Source of the DNA: an uncultured Myxococcales bacterium
GTDB lineage: Bacteria; Myxococcota_A; UBA9042
Direction of reading: 5' to 3'
DNA length: 55,821 nt
Assembly: GCA_903919145.1 (NCBI GenBank)
Contig: CAIXGW010000399.1
Location: 1-55,821, forward strand
Part shown: piece after piece, positions 42,607 through 50,330 of the stretch
Layout of the letters: each line of letters starts with the position of its first letter
How positions within the stretch are numbered: the stretch's first letter is position 1
Notes under the pieces: model-generated
What the model was told of the DNA's origin: nothing
Database searches by the model: none
What the model saw: the letters and a program-made list of their open reading frames with translations, nothing else
Made by a program: the position numbers and the translations under genes

Positions 42607-43617
42607 ATGTTCCCGTCGATCCTGCCCGCCTTTGATCCCGCCAACAAGCCGCAGCTGATGCCCACCGATCGCGACACTGTGTTTGCCGACGGCACCGCCC
42701 AGCTCTTTCGCTTCCGCAACAAGCAGGGCCTGCATGGCCGCGGGCCGGTGGTGCTGCTGGTGCCGTCGATGATCAACCGCTGGTACGTGTTTGACCTGCG
42801 CAGCGGCGCCAGCCTCATCGAAGCCCTGGTGGCCGACGACCTCGACGTGTTCTGCATCGACTGGGGCGCGCCGCAAGGGGAAGACCGCTACATCACCTGG
42901 CAGGACATTCAAGAGCGCCTGCACCGGATGTTCAGAGCCGCCAAGCGGATTTCCGGCAAGCCGCAGCTGGGCGTGCTGGGCTACTGCATGGGCGCGACGC
43001 TGGCCGCGGTGGCGGTGGCGCTGCACCCAGAGGGGATCACTTCTCTGGTCAACTTGGCCGGGCCCATCGACTTCTCCAAAGCTGGCGTGCTGGCCGAGTT
43101 TACCGATGCCCGCTGGTTTGACGCGCACGCCATCGCCGCCCCGGGCAACATCACCCCCAAGCAGATGCAAGAGGGATTTACCGCCCTGCGCCCAACACTG
43201 CAGATCGGCAAGTGGATTGGCTTTGCCGACCGTTCGCACGACCCCAAGGCCGTGCAGGCGTTTGTGGCCATGGAAGCCTGGGCCAATGACAACGTCGAGT
43301 TTCCCGCCGCGGCCTACACCACCTACATCTCTCAGCTGTACCAGGGCAATCAGCTGATCCAGGGCACGCACCGGGTGGGCGGCCAGCGGGTCGACCTGGC
43401 CAACGTGCGCTGCCCAGTGATGGTGGTTTGCGCAAGCCGCGACACCATCTGCCCACCGGCGGCGGCCACGGCGCTGATTGACCGCTGCGGCGCCACCGAG
43501 ACCAAAGTGCTGGAAGTGCCTGGGGGCCATGTGGGCGCGGTCATTGGCAGCCGCGCGTCCCGCGAGCTGTATCCGGCAATGGCGGCTTGGTTCCGCCGCC
43601 ACGGCGAATTGGCTTGA
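42607..43617 (+). CDS. phaC: PHA synthase paralogue, class III-like
   Basis: This 336-residue PHA synthase has lipase box G-Y-C-M-G-A (Cys127), Asp279 (ASRDTICPP) and His308 (GGHVGAV). Shared text with the other copy is VLLVPSMINRWYVFDLRSG, CIDWGAPQGEDRYITWQD and AWANDNVEFPAAAYTTY. The second Gly after Met of the box is Ala here. Two synthases in one locus may make different polymers or heteromers. The ATG at 42607 has GGAG; in-frame upstream codons are not family-like. It is followed by a hairpin terminator. Confidence 0.92.
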   Translation: MFPSILPAFDPANKPQLMPTDRDTVFADGTAQLFRFRNKQGLHGRGPVVLLVPSMINRWYVFDLRSGASLIEALVADDLDVFCIDWGAPQGEDRYITWQDIQERLHRMFRAAKRISGKPQLGVLGYCMGATLAAVAVALHPEGITSLVNLAGPIDFSKAGVLAEFTDARWFDAHAIAAPGNITPKQMQEGFTALRPTLQIGKWIGFADRSHDPKAVQAFVAMEAWANDNVEFPAAAYTTYISQLYQGNQLIQGTHRVGGQRVDLANVRCPVMVVCASRDTICPPAAATALIDRCGATETKVLEVPGGHVGAVIGSRASRELYPAMAAWFRRHGELA

Positions 43618-43645
43618 GGCTTCGCGATAGAGGGGCGAAAAACGC

Positions 43646-43708
43646 CAGCGCCCTCCGGGGGTACTCTCTTCACGCCAGCGGCGGTCAGCGAGTAGCCGGA
43701 GGGCGCTG
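43646..43708. terminator. Hairpin between convergent phaC and HiPIP genes
   Basis: A perfect 13-bp inverted repeat (43646-43658 with 43696-43708; arm cagcgccctccgg) with a 37-nt loop lies between the phaC stop and the HiPIP stop. It could end transcription from both sides. No long T-run follows on either strand. Confidence 0.6.
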
Positions 43709-43721
43709 CTGTTCTTGGGAC

Positions 43722-44045
43722 CTACGCTTTCTTGGTCCAGGTATCGCAGTAACCGGTCGGCGACACGGGGGTGCTGGCAAACAGCGTGCACTTGCCGCAA
43801 GGGGCGCCGCCTTCGGCCGCGAGATACAACTGGCAGTTGGTGCAGTTCTTCTCGGCGTTGGGGCTCTTGTCGACGTAGTGCAGGGCGTCGCGCTGGGCCT
43901 TGGAGCCGCCACCTGGGTCGGTGCAGGCCGCCGCGCCTTCGCCGCCGCCAGACTTGCCGCAGGCAGCCAGGGCGGATACACCGCCGACGACCAGGGCGCC
44001 GACGCCCAGGCGGGTCAGAAACTCACGACGCGAGAAATTGCTCAT
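43722..44045 (-). CDS. High-potential iron-sulfur protein (HiPIP)
   Basis: This 107-residue protein starts with a Tat-type signal, SRREFLTRLGVGALVVGG, as folded [4Fe-4S] proteins need. The four cluster cysteines are C68-x2-C71 (KNCTNCQLY), C86 (GKCTLF) and C100 (TGYCDTW), with the HiPIP pattern of a Gly/Cys-rich loop before the third. It has an ALAAC lipobox-like end, so it may be membrane-anchored. It would carry electrons in the periplasm. The gene stands alone, with GAGGAG before the ATG. Confidence 0.88.
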   Translation of the reverse strand: MSNFSRREFLTRLGVGALVVGGVSALAACGKSGGGEGAAACTDPGGGSKAQRDALHYVDKSPNAEKNCTNCQLYLAAEGGAPCGKCTLFASTPVSPTGYCDTWTKKA

Positions 44046-44358
44046 GCTTGCTCCTCTTTTGGGGCGGCGCTAGCGGCCCAGTCCATGAATTGGCCCCCAG
44101 GGCGGGAGCGCGGGTAGCGTACGCGGCTGCAGGGGGAGACGCAATTTCTGGCATCTGATCCCTTCTGGAATTTGTCACCCCCGTGTCACGACCGGGTGTC
44201 GGTCCCGATCGGTCGGTGCACGAGTCCCTCAAACCCGCAGTTGGTTTGGGGTTTCGCAACGGACTTGGTTTGGGGTACGGAAGATAGCCCAGCCGTAGGC
44301 CCCAAGACCTGTGAACCAGAACTGGGTGCAGCCCGGATCGAGTCAGCGGCGTTGGGTA
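44046..44358. promoter_or_regulatory. Region upstream of HiPIP gene with direct repeats
   Basis: These 313 bp separate the HiPIP start from the amidohydrolase stop. Two identical 12-bp direct repeats (ttggtttggggt at 44241-44252 and 44265-44276) lie 24 bp apart. A tgtcac-rich stretch lies at 44175-44190. No gene is seen. The repeats may be an operator, but they are 195 bp or more from the start codon. Confidence 0.4.
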
Positions 44359-45699
44359 CTATCGCTGAGTCGGTGCGAATTCGACGCTGTCTCCCAGCAC
44401 GACCAGCAGCACGTGGCTCTGCAGGCTCAGCGGATCGCCGTCGTACACGGCCAGCGCGGCGGTCTGGCCGACGGCAAGGGTGCCCGTCCCCTGGGGAAGG
44501 CCCAGCAGCTCGGCGGGCAGGCGCGTGACCCCATCCAGGGCGCTCTGCCAGGCCAGACCCTGCGCCACGGCGTAGCCGGCTTCCCAGCGCAAGTTGCGCG
44601 CATTGTGGCTTTCGCCCGAGCCCAGAGCCACTGTAACGCCCGCGGCGGTCAGCACCGCGGCGGCGTCTTCGCGGGCGCGCTGGGTGGCAAAATCGTAGGG
44701 GCGCACCCGGATTTGCAGAAGCACCGGCACCGCCTGCTTGGCCAGCTGGTCGGCGACCACGTGCGCCTCGGCGCCATCGGCGATCACCATTTTCAGCGCA
44801 AATTCCTTTTGGACGCGCAAGGCTGCGGCGATGTCGTCGGCGCGGTGGGCGTGGACCACCAGCGGCTGCTGGCGCAGCAGCACCGGCACCAGCGCCAGCA
44901 GGCCCGGATCCTCTCGCAGCTGGGCCAGGCGATCGCCCTCGGGGCCGGGGGGCAGCTTCTTGGTCGCTGGCCAGGCCGCCAACCGCTGGGCGCGGGTCAG
45001 GATCGCCCGCAGCGCCGCGATCTGCCCCGAACGCGAGCCGACCAGGGGCTCGTCGCGCTTGGCCTCTTGGCCCAGGTGCACATGGACAGCGGCGCTTGGC
45101 GCGATCAGGGCCTGCTCAATGGTCGCCCCAACCGTCCGAAAGGCCACCGATTGCCCGGCGATCAGCGCATTGCCCTGGGGTCGCACCACCGCGGCCATCA
45201 CACCGGCTCTGCGCGCGGCCTGGATGGCACGCGAGGCCATGGTCACCCCATCCAGGGCGCGCACGGCGGCGTTGTTGGTCTGGCGGCCGGCGGTGCCGTC
45301 GTGAGAGCTGCCCTCAGCGTCGATTTCGTAAAGGCCAAGGCGGCCCAACGCTTCTACCAGCCCGGGAATCACCACGCCTTTGCCGGCGAAGTCGAACAAG
45401 CGCGCGCCGCTGGGCTGCGGACATTGGCCCGGGCCGACCGGGCTCACGCACGTCAGCCGGCCTTTGCTGACGACCAACACGCCGCTTTCCAGGGCAGGCT
45501 GTCCGCGCACCTGGGTGTGGATCTTGACCCCTTGGATGTACAGCTCCGCTGCGGCCGCGTCCACAGGCGCGGGGCTGGGGCTGCCTGCCTCGGCGAGACA
45601 CGGCAGGGCCACACTGGTCAGCGCCAAGCCGACCAAACTTGCGGCGGCGGCCACCGAAAACGTCCAGCCGGTATGGGGGGATGGATAGAACACCGTCAT
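44359..45699 (-). CDS. Amidohydrolase-like protein lacking metal ligands
   Basis: This 446-residue exported protein (signal peptide ending near LPCLAEAG) is clearly a paralogue of its upstream neighbour. Shared: IPGLVEALGRLGLYEIDAEG versus TPGLVDMHSHLGLYA, and the closing GTLAVGQTAALAVYDGDPL versus GTLELGKDADVVVW. The HxH of the neighbour is replaced by L-G-R, the second His (IHHALEA) by IADGAEA, and the Asp (LKTDHP) by LGSGES. Only one His (VVHAHRA) remains. It is likely a pseudoenzyme and may pair with the active partner. The ATG overlaps the neighbour's stop (ATGA). Confidence 0.8.
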   Translation of the reverse strand: MTVFYPSPHTGWTFSVAAAASLVGLALTSVALPCLAEAGSPSPAPVDAAAAELYIQGVKIHTQVRGQPALESGVLVVSKGRLTCVSPVGPGQCPQPSGARLFDFAGKGVVIPGLVEALGRLGLYEIDAEGSSHDGTAGRQTNNAAVRALDGVTMASRAIQAARRAGVMAAVVRPQGNALIAGQSVAFRTVGATIEQALIAPSAAVHVHLGQEAKRDEPLVGSRSGQIAALRAILTRAQRLAAWPATKKLPPGPEGDRLAQLREDPGLLALVPVLLRQQPLVVHAHRADDIAAALRVQKEFALKMVIADGAEAHVVADQLAKQAVPVLLQIRVRPYDFATQRAREDAAAVLTAAGVTVALGSGESHNARNLRWEAGYAVAQGLAWQSALDGVTRLPAELLGLPQGTGTLAVGQTAALAVYDGDPLSLQSHVLLVVLGDSVEFAPTQR

Positions 45700-47078
45700 G
45701 GACCACATCCGCAGACGTTGCCGGTAGGGTGCAGGTCGTGGCTCCACGCGGCCTGCAGATTGCTGCCGGCGCCGACGACCTGGGTGCCGCCGATAAACAC
45801 CCGCTCTGGCCGCACGCCCAGCTGCATGGGCGAACCTGGCCAGACCACGACGTCAGCATCTTTGCCAAGCTCCAGCGTTCCCAGGCGATTGTCCAGGCCA
45901 ATGGCTTTGGCCGGATTGCGCGTCACCATCTGCAGGGCTTGCTGCTCTGGCACGCCGTAGTGGTGGCTCTTGGCAGCTTCCATCATCAGATCGCGGGCAT
46001 CAATGACGGGGTGGTCGGTCTTGAGGGCGACGTTGACCCCAGCTTCCAGCAGCAACCGTGGCGCGTGGACGCTGGCGTCGTAGGCCTCCATCTTGAAGCC
46101 CCACAGGTCTGAAAACGTGGCGACGGCGACTTTGCGCTCTCTTAGCAGATCCGCGACTTTCCAGGCCTCCAGCGCGTGGTGGATGGCGGCGACGCGGATG
46201 TTGTACTCCTCGGCGATGCGCAGCAGGGTCTCAATGTCGTGGCGCTCATAGCAGTGCACCTGCAGCAGCACCTCGTGTTTGAGCAGGGCTACCAGCGGCT
46301 CCAGGTCCAGCCGCTGCGGTCGAGGGCCCTGCTTGTCGCGATCCCACTTCTCCAACTGCTCTCTGAACTCTTTGGCTTCCTGCAGTTTTTGCCGAATGAT
46401 CCACGCGTGGCCCATCCGCGACATGGGCATCTGCCCGCGGCCGCCGTAGTGGCGCTTGGGATTCTCGCCCATGGCCCACTTCATGGCCCGCGGCGCCCCG
46501 GCGATGGCCATGGCCGCCGTGCTGCTGCCAAACAGCTTGACGTAGAGCGCCTGGCCGCCCATGGCATTGCCGCTGCCCGGCAGGATGAGGGCTGTGGTCA
46601 CGCCGCCCGCCACCGCCCTGGCAATTGCCGCGTCTTCGGGGTCAAAAGCATCGATGGCGCGCACCATGGGCGTGGTCGGAGAGGTCATCTCATTGCCGTC
46701 GCTGTGGGCGAGGCTGTTGGGCACCGCATACAGGCCCAAGTGCGAGTGCATATCGACCAGGCCCGGCGTGACGATCTTGCCGCGGACATCGACTTCGGCT
46801 GTGCCCGGCGGTACCGTCAGGCCCTTGCCCATCAGCGCAATTTGGCCATTGCTGAGGAGCAGATCTGTGTCTGGCAGGACCGCGCCAGTGGCCGTCCATA
46901 GCGTTCCACCGCGCAGCACCACCGCAGCAGGGGCAGCCAAGGCGAGGGAGGGCAGGGCGAGGGAGGGCAGGGCCAGGGCGCACAACGCTGCCAGCGCGCA
47001 AAAGATCGCCACCCCACGGCGCGGCTTTGGCTCTGCGAGGAAGGGGCGTCGCGGCGCCGGGGCGTGGCTTCTGGGCAT
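45696..47078 (-). CDS. Exported metal-dependent amidohydrolase
   Basis: The product has 460 residues with an N-terminal basic leader and hydrophobic core (AIFCALAALCALALPSLALP), so it is exported. Amidohydrolase fold with ligands H-x-H (VDMHSHLGL), His in VHCYERHD, His in AIHHALEA and Asp in LKTDHPVID. The urease-like C-terminal beta sandwich (GTLELGKDADVVVWPGSP) is present. Resembles imidazolonepropionase/prolidase-type amidohydrolases; substrate unknown. It precedes and overlaps a ligand-less paralogue. ATG at 47078 with AGGA upstream. Confidence 0.88.
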   Translation of the reverse strand: MPRSHAPAPRRPFLAEPKPRRGVAIFCALAALCALALPSLALPSLALAAPAAVVLRGGTLWTATGAVLPDTDLLLSNGQIALMGKGLTVPPGTAEVDVRGKIVTPGLVDMHSHLGLYAVPNSLAHSDGNEMTSPTTPMVRAIDAFDPEDAAIARAVAGGVTTALILPGSGNAMGGQALYVKLFGSSTAAMAIAGAPRAMKWAMGENPKRHYGGRGQMPMSRMGHAWIIRQKLQEAKEFREQLEKWDRDKQGPRPQRLDLEPLVALLKHEVLLQVHCYERHDIETLLRIAEEYNIRVAAIHHALEAWKVADLLRERKVAVATFSDLWGFKMEAYDASVHAPRLLLEAGVNVALKTDHPVIDARDLMMEAAKSHHYGVPEQQALQMVTRNPAKAIGLDNRLGTLELGKDADVVVWPGSPMQLGVRPERVFIGGTQVVGAGSNLQAAWSHDLHPTGNVCGCGP

Positions 47079-47141
47079 GGAGTCCTGGGCCCCTAGGGCG
47101 CCGTCAAGGGCCTACATGCTGCAACAGATTTCGCCCGCTGG

Positions 47142-47669
47142 CTACAGGTTTGGCGTGTCTACTTCGTCGGCTTCGCGGTCGGCATCGTCGTCGCCCGGCA
47201 CGCGGTCCAGCAGGTCGCGCACCATTTGGCTGTGGTGGGCTTCTTCGTCGCGCAGCTCGGTGAACAGGGCGCGGACGTCTTCGTCGCGCAGCTGTGGCAG
47301 GGCATCGTTAAAGAATTCCCAGGCCTTGTGCTCGGCCGCCAGCGCCACTTCCAGGGCTTGGCGGGTGCCCATGTAGTTGCGGGCGACGCGGTGCTCTGGG
47401 GCTTCGATGTCGGCCACGTCGTCGGTTTCTACCCGCGCCGGGGCATTGCCAAACAGCGCCTGACGGCGGTGAACCAGGGCGGCGCGGTGCTTCTCCTCAT
47501 TGATGACCATGCTCTCAAAGAACTCTGCGGCGTCGCCGTGGTAGCGGTCGCCAATCAGCTCGGCGAATTCCTTGTAGCGCTCGCGGGCCTCCTGCTCTAT
47601 GGCGATGGCGAGGTCCAGCGCATCCAGCAGAGAAAGAGTTTGGAGATCGATGGATTTGGCGAGCGTCAT
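47142..47669 (-). CDS. Ferritin-like (rubrerythrin/bacterioferritin-fold) di-iron protein
   Basis: This 175-residue four-helix bundle has di-iron ligands visible as AIEQEARERY, INEEKHRAAL, AAEHKAWEFF and LRDEEAHHSQM, i.e. E and ExxH pairs in two repeats. There is no rubredoxin domain at the C-terminus; instead there is an acidic tail (DDDADREADEVD). Likely roles are peroxide or iron handling. The ATG at 47669 follows GGAGG; longer open frame upstream is not homologous. It is separated from the amidohydrolase by 63 bp. Confidence 0.85.
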   Translation of the reverse strand: MTLAKSIDLQTLSLLDALDLAIAIEQEARERYKEFAELIGDRYHGDAAEFFESMVINEEKHRAALVHRRQALFGNAPARVETDDVADIEAPEHRVARNYMGTRQALEVALAAEHKAWEFFNDALPQLRDEDVRALFTELRDEEAHHSQMVRDLLDRVPGDDDADREADEVDTPNL

Positions 47670-48087
47670 GGGGGCCTCCGAGCGTGCGATGCTACGAGCG
47701 CCCTGGCCCGGCTGGCGGTCACTCAGGCGCGACGGGAGCTTATCGGCGGTTGGCGGGGCCGTCCAGGGCTGGCCAAGCAGGCTGTTGGCGGGTCGCAGCG
47801 GCGAATTACGGGGGGCCAGCGCAAAGGCTTTGACAACGGCGACCGGCAGTTTCAGCATGCGCGGCGGCTGAGGTTCGGTCGGCAACCCGCGCCGGGCGCT
47901 GGTCAGTGGGCCTTGCGGCTTGTCAAGCAATTGTCATAGCGGTCGCGCTGGAACCCCAGCACGGCTGGTTCATGGAGCACCAACCAGGACAACTCGTTGG
48001 TTGCCCTTGCGCTGCCAGGTGGGGCGCCAAGCTCGCCCATGCGGATTCGCGGCGACAACGCCCAGACAGAAACAAATCGAGGTACCG
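47670..48087. promoter_or_regulatory. Divergent region with TTGTCA repeat
   Basis: These 418 bp lie between the ferritin-like gene and the TSP1 lipoprotein. At 47920-47936 the sequence ttgtcaagcaattgtca contains a direct ttgtca pair 11 bp apart, which might be an operator or a -35 element. No gene is convincing. A Shine-Dalgarno gagg (48079-48082) precedes the plus-strand start. Confidence 0.4.
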
Positions 48088-50280
48088 ATGAGCGGCAAGA
48101 AGGGGACAGGGTCGGGCCAGCGGCGCTGGTTGCGGCAATTGGCAGTTTCGCTGGGCATGGTCGGCTTGCTTGGGCTTGGTGGCTGCGCCGAGGAGACGCC
48201 TTCCGGCCAAGGTGCAGCCTCGCAAGATATTTTTAGCCTGGGCTTGCCAGAGGTCACGGCCGGCGACGCCGCTGCAAGCACCGATAGCGGCTCGGCCGAC
48301 ACCGGCAGCTCAGCAGGGGATGCCGCCGCCGACAACACGGCTGCCAAGGCCTGCCCGGGCGGCCCCGGCTGCAGCTGTGCCACCGACGCCGGCTGCGACA
48401 CCGGCCTGTGCCTGGACACCAGCGACGGCAAGCAGTGCGCCCAAAAGTGCGCCGGCAGCGGCTGCCCGACCGGGATGTTCTGCGCCCAGGTCACCGCCGG
48501 CACCGACATCTTGCAGGTCTGCGTGCCCAGCGCCGGTCGCTACTGCAATCCGTGCCTGACCACCGCCGACTGCACCGCTCTGGCGCTTCCCGGAGCGGCG
48601 TGCGTGAGCTACGGCGACGCTGGCCGGTTCTGCGGGGTGCCGTGCAAGGTCCAGGCCGACTGCCCCAGCGGTGCCCAGTGCAGCGACGCCACCACCGCCG
48701 AGGGCACGCCCACCAAGCAGTGCACCGCCGCTCCAGCCAAGGGCGCGACCGGCCTGGGGATCTGCCCCTGCTCCAAGGCCGCACAAGCGGCGTCGCTTTC
48801 GACCACCTGCTCGGTGCCCGCCAAAGACGCGACCGGCGCAGAGAAGGCCAAGTGCAGCGGCAGTCGCCTGTGTGGCCCCAGCGGCTTGACCGCGTGCGCG
48901 CTGAAGAATTTGGCCGCGGACACCTGCAATGGCATCGACGACGACTGCGACGGCACCGTGGACAACCCAGCCACCGCCGTGTGCGAGGGCGGCAAAGGTT
49001 GCGTGGCCGGCAAGTGCGAGGCCAGCTGCACCCCCACCGATGGCGGCTGGACGGCCTGGACCGAGGGCGCTTGCTCCAAGACCTGCGGCGGCGGCAGCAA
49101 GACCCTCTCTCGCACCTGCAGCAATCCGTCGCCCAGCTGCGGCGGAAAGGCCTGTGTTGGCGAGGCATCCAAGAGTGAGGCCTGCAACACGCAGTCTTGC
49201 GAGACCTGCACCCCCGTGGACGGCGGCTGGACCGAGTGGGTGAACGGGGTGTGCTCCAAGACCTGCGGCGGCGGCACCCTGACGGCGACGCGCAGCTGCA
49301 GCAATCCGCAGCCTTCTTGCGGCGGCAAGGCGTGCACTGGCGATGCCTCCAAGCAGGACGTCTGCAATACGGCGGCGTGCACCGGCGACAGCCTGCCCCT
49401 GGGTACCACTGTCTACGCCGACGGCGGCACTGTTGTGAAAGGCGCTGTTCCCGCAGGTATTTCGGTCATGAAAGTCCACCTGTGGGGCGGCGGCGGCGCT
49501 GGTGGCGCGCCCGGTACCGGCGGCGGCGCGGCGTGGGTACAGGCCGAAGTGCCAGTCAAGGCCGGCGACCAAGTAGAGCTTCGCGTGGCCGAAGGCGGGC
49601 TGGTGGCCGGCGGCGGCGGCGGCGCCAGCTACGTGATCGTCAACGGCGCGCCGGTGGTGATCGCGGGCGGCGGCGGCGGCGGCGGATCCGACGGCAACAG
49701 CGGCAATGGCAAGCCCCAGGGCACGGCCAATGGCGGCCCGGCCGGGGCAGCTGGCGGTCAAGGAAGCCCCGGCAATCCAGACAATACCTACAATACCAAC
49801 GCTGGCGGCGGTGGCGGCGGCAGCCAGACCGCCGGGGGCGCGGCAGGCGTCATCGACAACAAGAGCATGTACACCAACTGCACCGTCGCCGGTACCGCAG
49901 GATCCCAGCACACCGGCGGCCAGGTGACGCAGGCCGTCAATGACTGCAAGAACATCCTCAAGGGCGAAGCGGCGAGCTGGCACAAGGCCGGCAAGGGCAT
50001 TGGCAACGGCTCTGGCGGCGGTGGCGGCAGCGGCTGGTACGGCGGCGGCAGTGGCGCGGCGATGTGGACCTACACCGGCGGCGGCGGCGGCGGCGGATCC
50101 TCTTGGATCCAGGAGGCAGTGTCGCTCATCGGCTCGAACGGCGGCCTGGGGCAGGCGGCGGGCGGCAACCAGCTCAGCAGCTATGCTGGCCAGGCCGGTC
50201 GTGGCGGCGATGGTCAGACGCAGTCCTTTGGCAACCCGGCAACCCCTGGCAACGCCGGAAGAATCGTGTTGACCCTCTAG
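48088..50280 (+). CDS. Lipoprotein with two TSP1 repeats and ALK-like glycine-rich domain
   Basis: This 730-residue surface lipoprotein has a lipobox LGGC (Cys33). Residues about 90-275 are Cys-rich (CATDAGCDTGLCL, NPCLTTADCTAL). Residues 280-290 hold CNGIDDDCDG, the Myxococcus MopE-type metal-binding motif. Residues 314-371 and 374-431 are thrombospondin type 1 repeats with WTAW/WTEW, CSKTCGGG and CSNP..SCGG. Residues about 440-730 form a glycine-rich domain (VHLWGGGGAGGAPGTGGG, VIAGGGGGGGS) resembling the polyglycine-helix domain of ALK/LTK. Probably an adhesion or matrix protein. ATG at 48088 has GAGG. It is followed after 50 bp by another lipoprotein. Confidence 0.85.
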   Translation: MSGKKGTGSGQRRWLRQLAVSLGMVGLLGLGGCAEETPSGQGAASQDIFSLGLPEVTAGDAAASTDSGSADTGSSAGDAAADNTAAKACPGGPGCSCATDAGCDTGLCLDTSDGKQCAQKCAGSGCPTGMFCAQVTAGTDILQVCVPSAGRYCNPCLTTADCTALALPGAACVSYGDAGRFCGVPCKVQADCPSGAQCSDATTAEGTPTKQCTAAPAKGATGLGICPCSKAAQAASLSTTCSVPAKDATGAEKAKCSGSRLCGPSGLTACALKNLAADTCNGIDDDCDGTVDNPATAVCEGGKGCVAGKCEASCTPTDGGWTAWTEGACSKTCGGGSKTLSRTCSNPSPSCGGKACVGEASKSEACNTQSCETCTPVDGGWTEWVNGVCSKTCGGGTLTATRSCSNPQPSCGGKACTGDASKQDVCNTAACTGDSLPLGTTVYADGGTVVKGAVPAGISVMKVHLWGGGGAGGAPGTGGGAAWVQAEVPVKAGDQVELRVAEGGLVAGGGGGASYVIVNGAPVVIAGGGGGGGSDGNSGNGKPQGTANGGPAGAAGGQGSPGNPDNTYNTNAGGGGGGSQTAGGAAGVIDNKSMYTNCTVAGTAGSQHTGGQVTQAVNDCKNILKGEAASWHKAGKGIGNGSGGGGGSGWYGGGSGAAMWTYTGGGGGGGSSWIQEAVSLIGSNGGLGQAAGGNQLSSYAGQAGRGGDGQTQSFGNPATPGNAGRIVLTL

Positions 50281-50330
50281 CAGGGCGCCAAAGGCAGCGG
50301 GCCCCGGAAAGCTGCGACTTGGGAGGATGC

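Noticed and set aside
44359..45699. Calling the ligand-less amidohydrolase a pseudogene
   Set aside because: The frame is full length, with signal peptide and overlap to its neighbour; no stop or shift is present, so it is kept as a gene.
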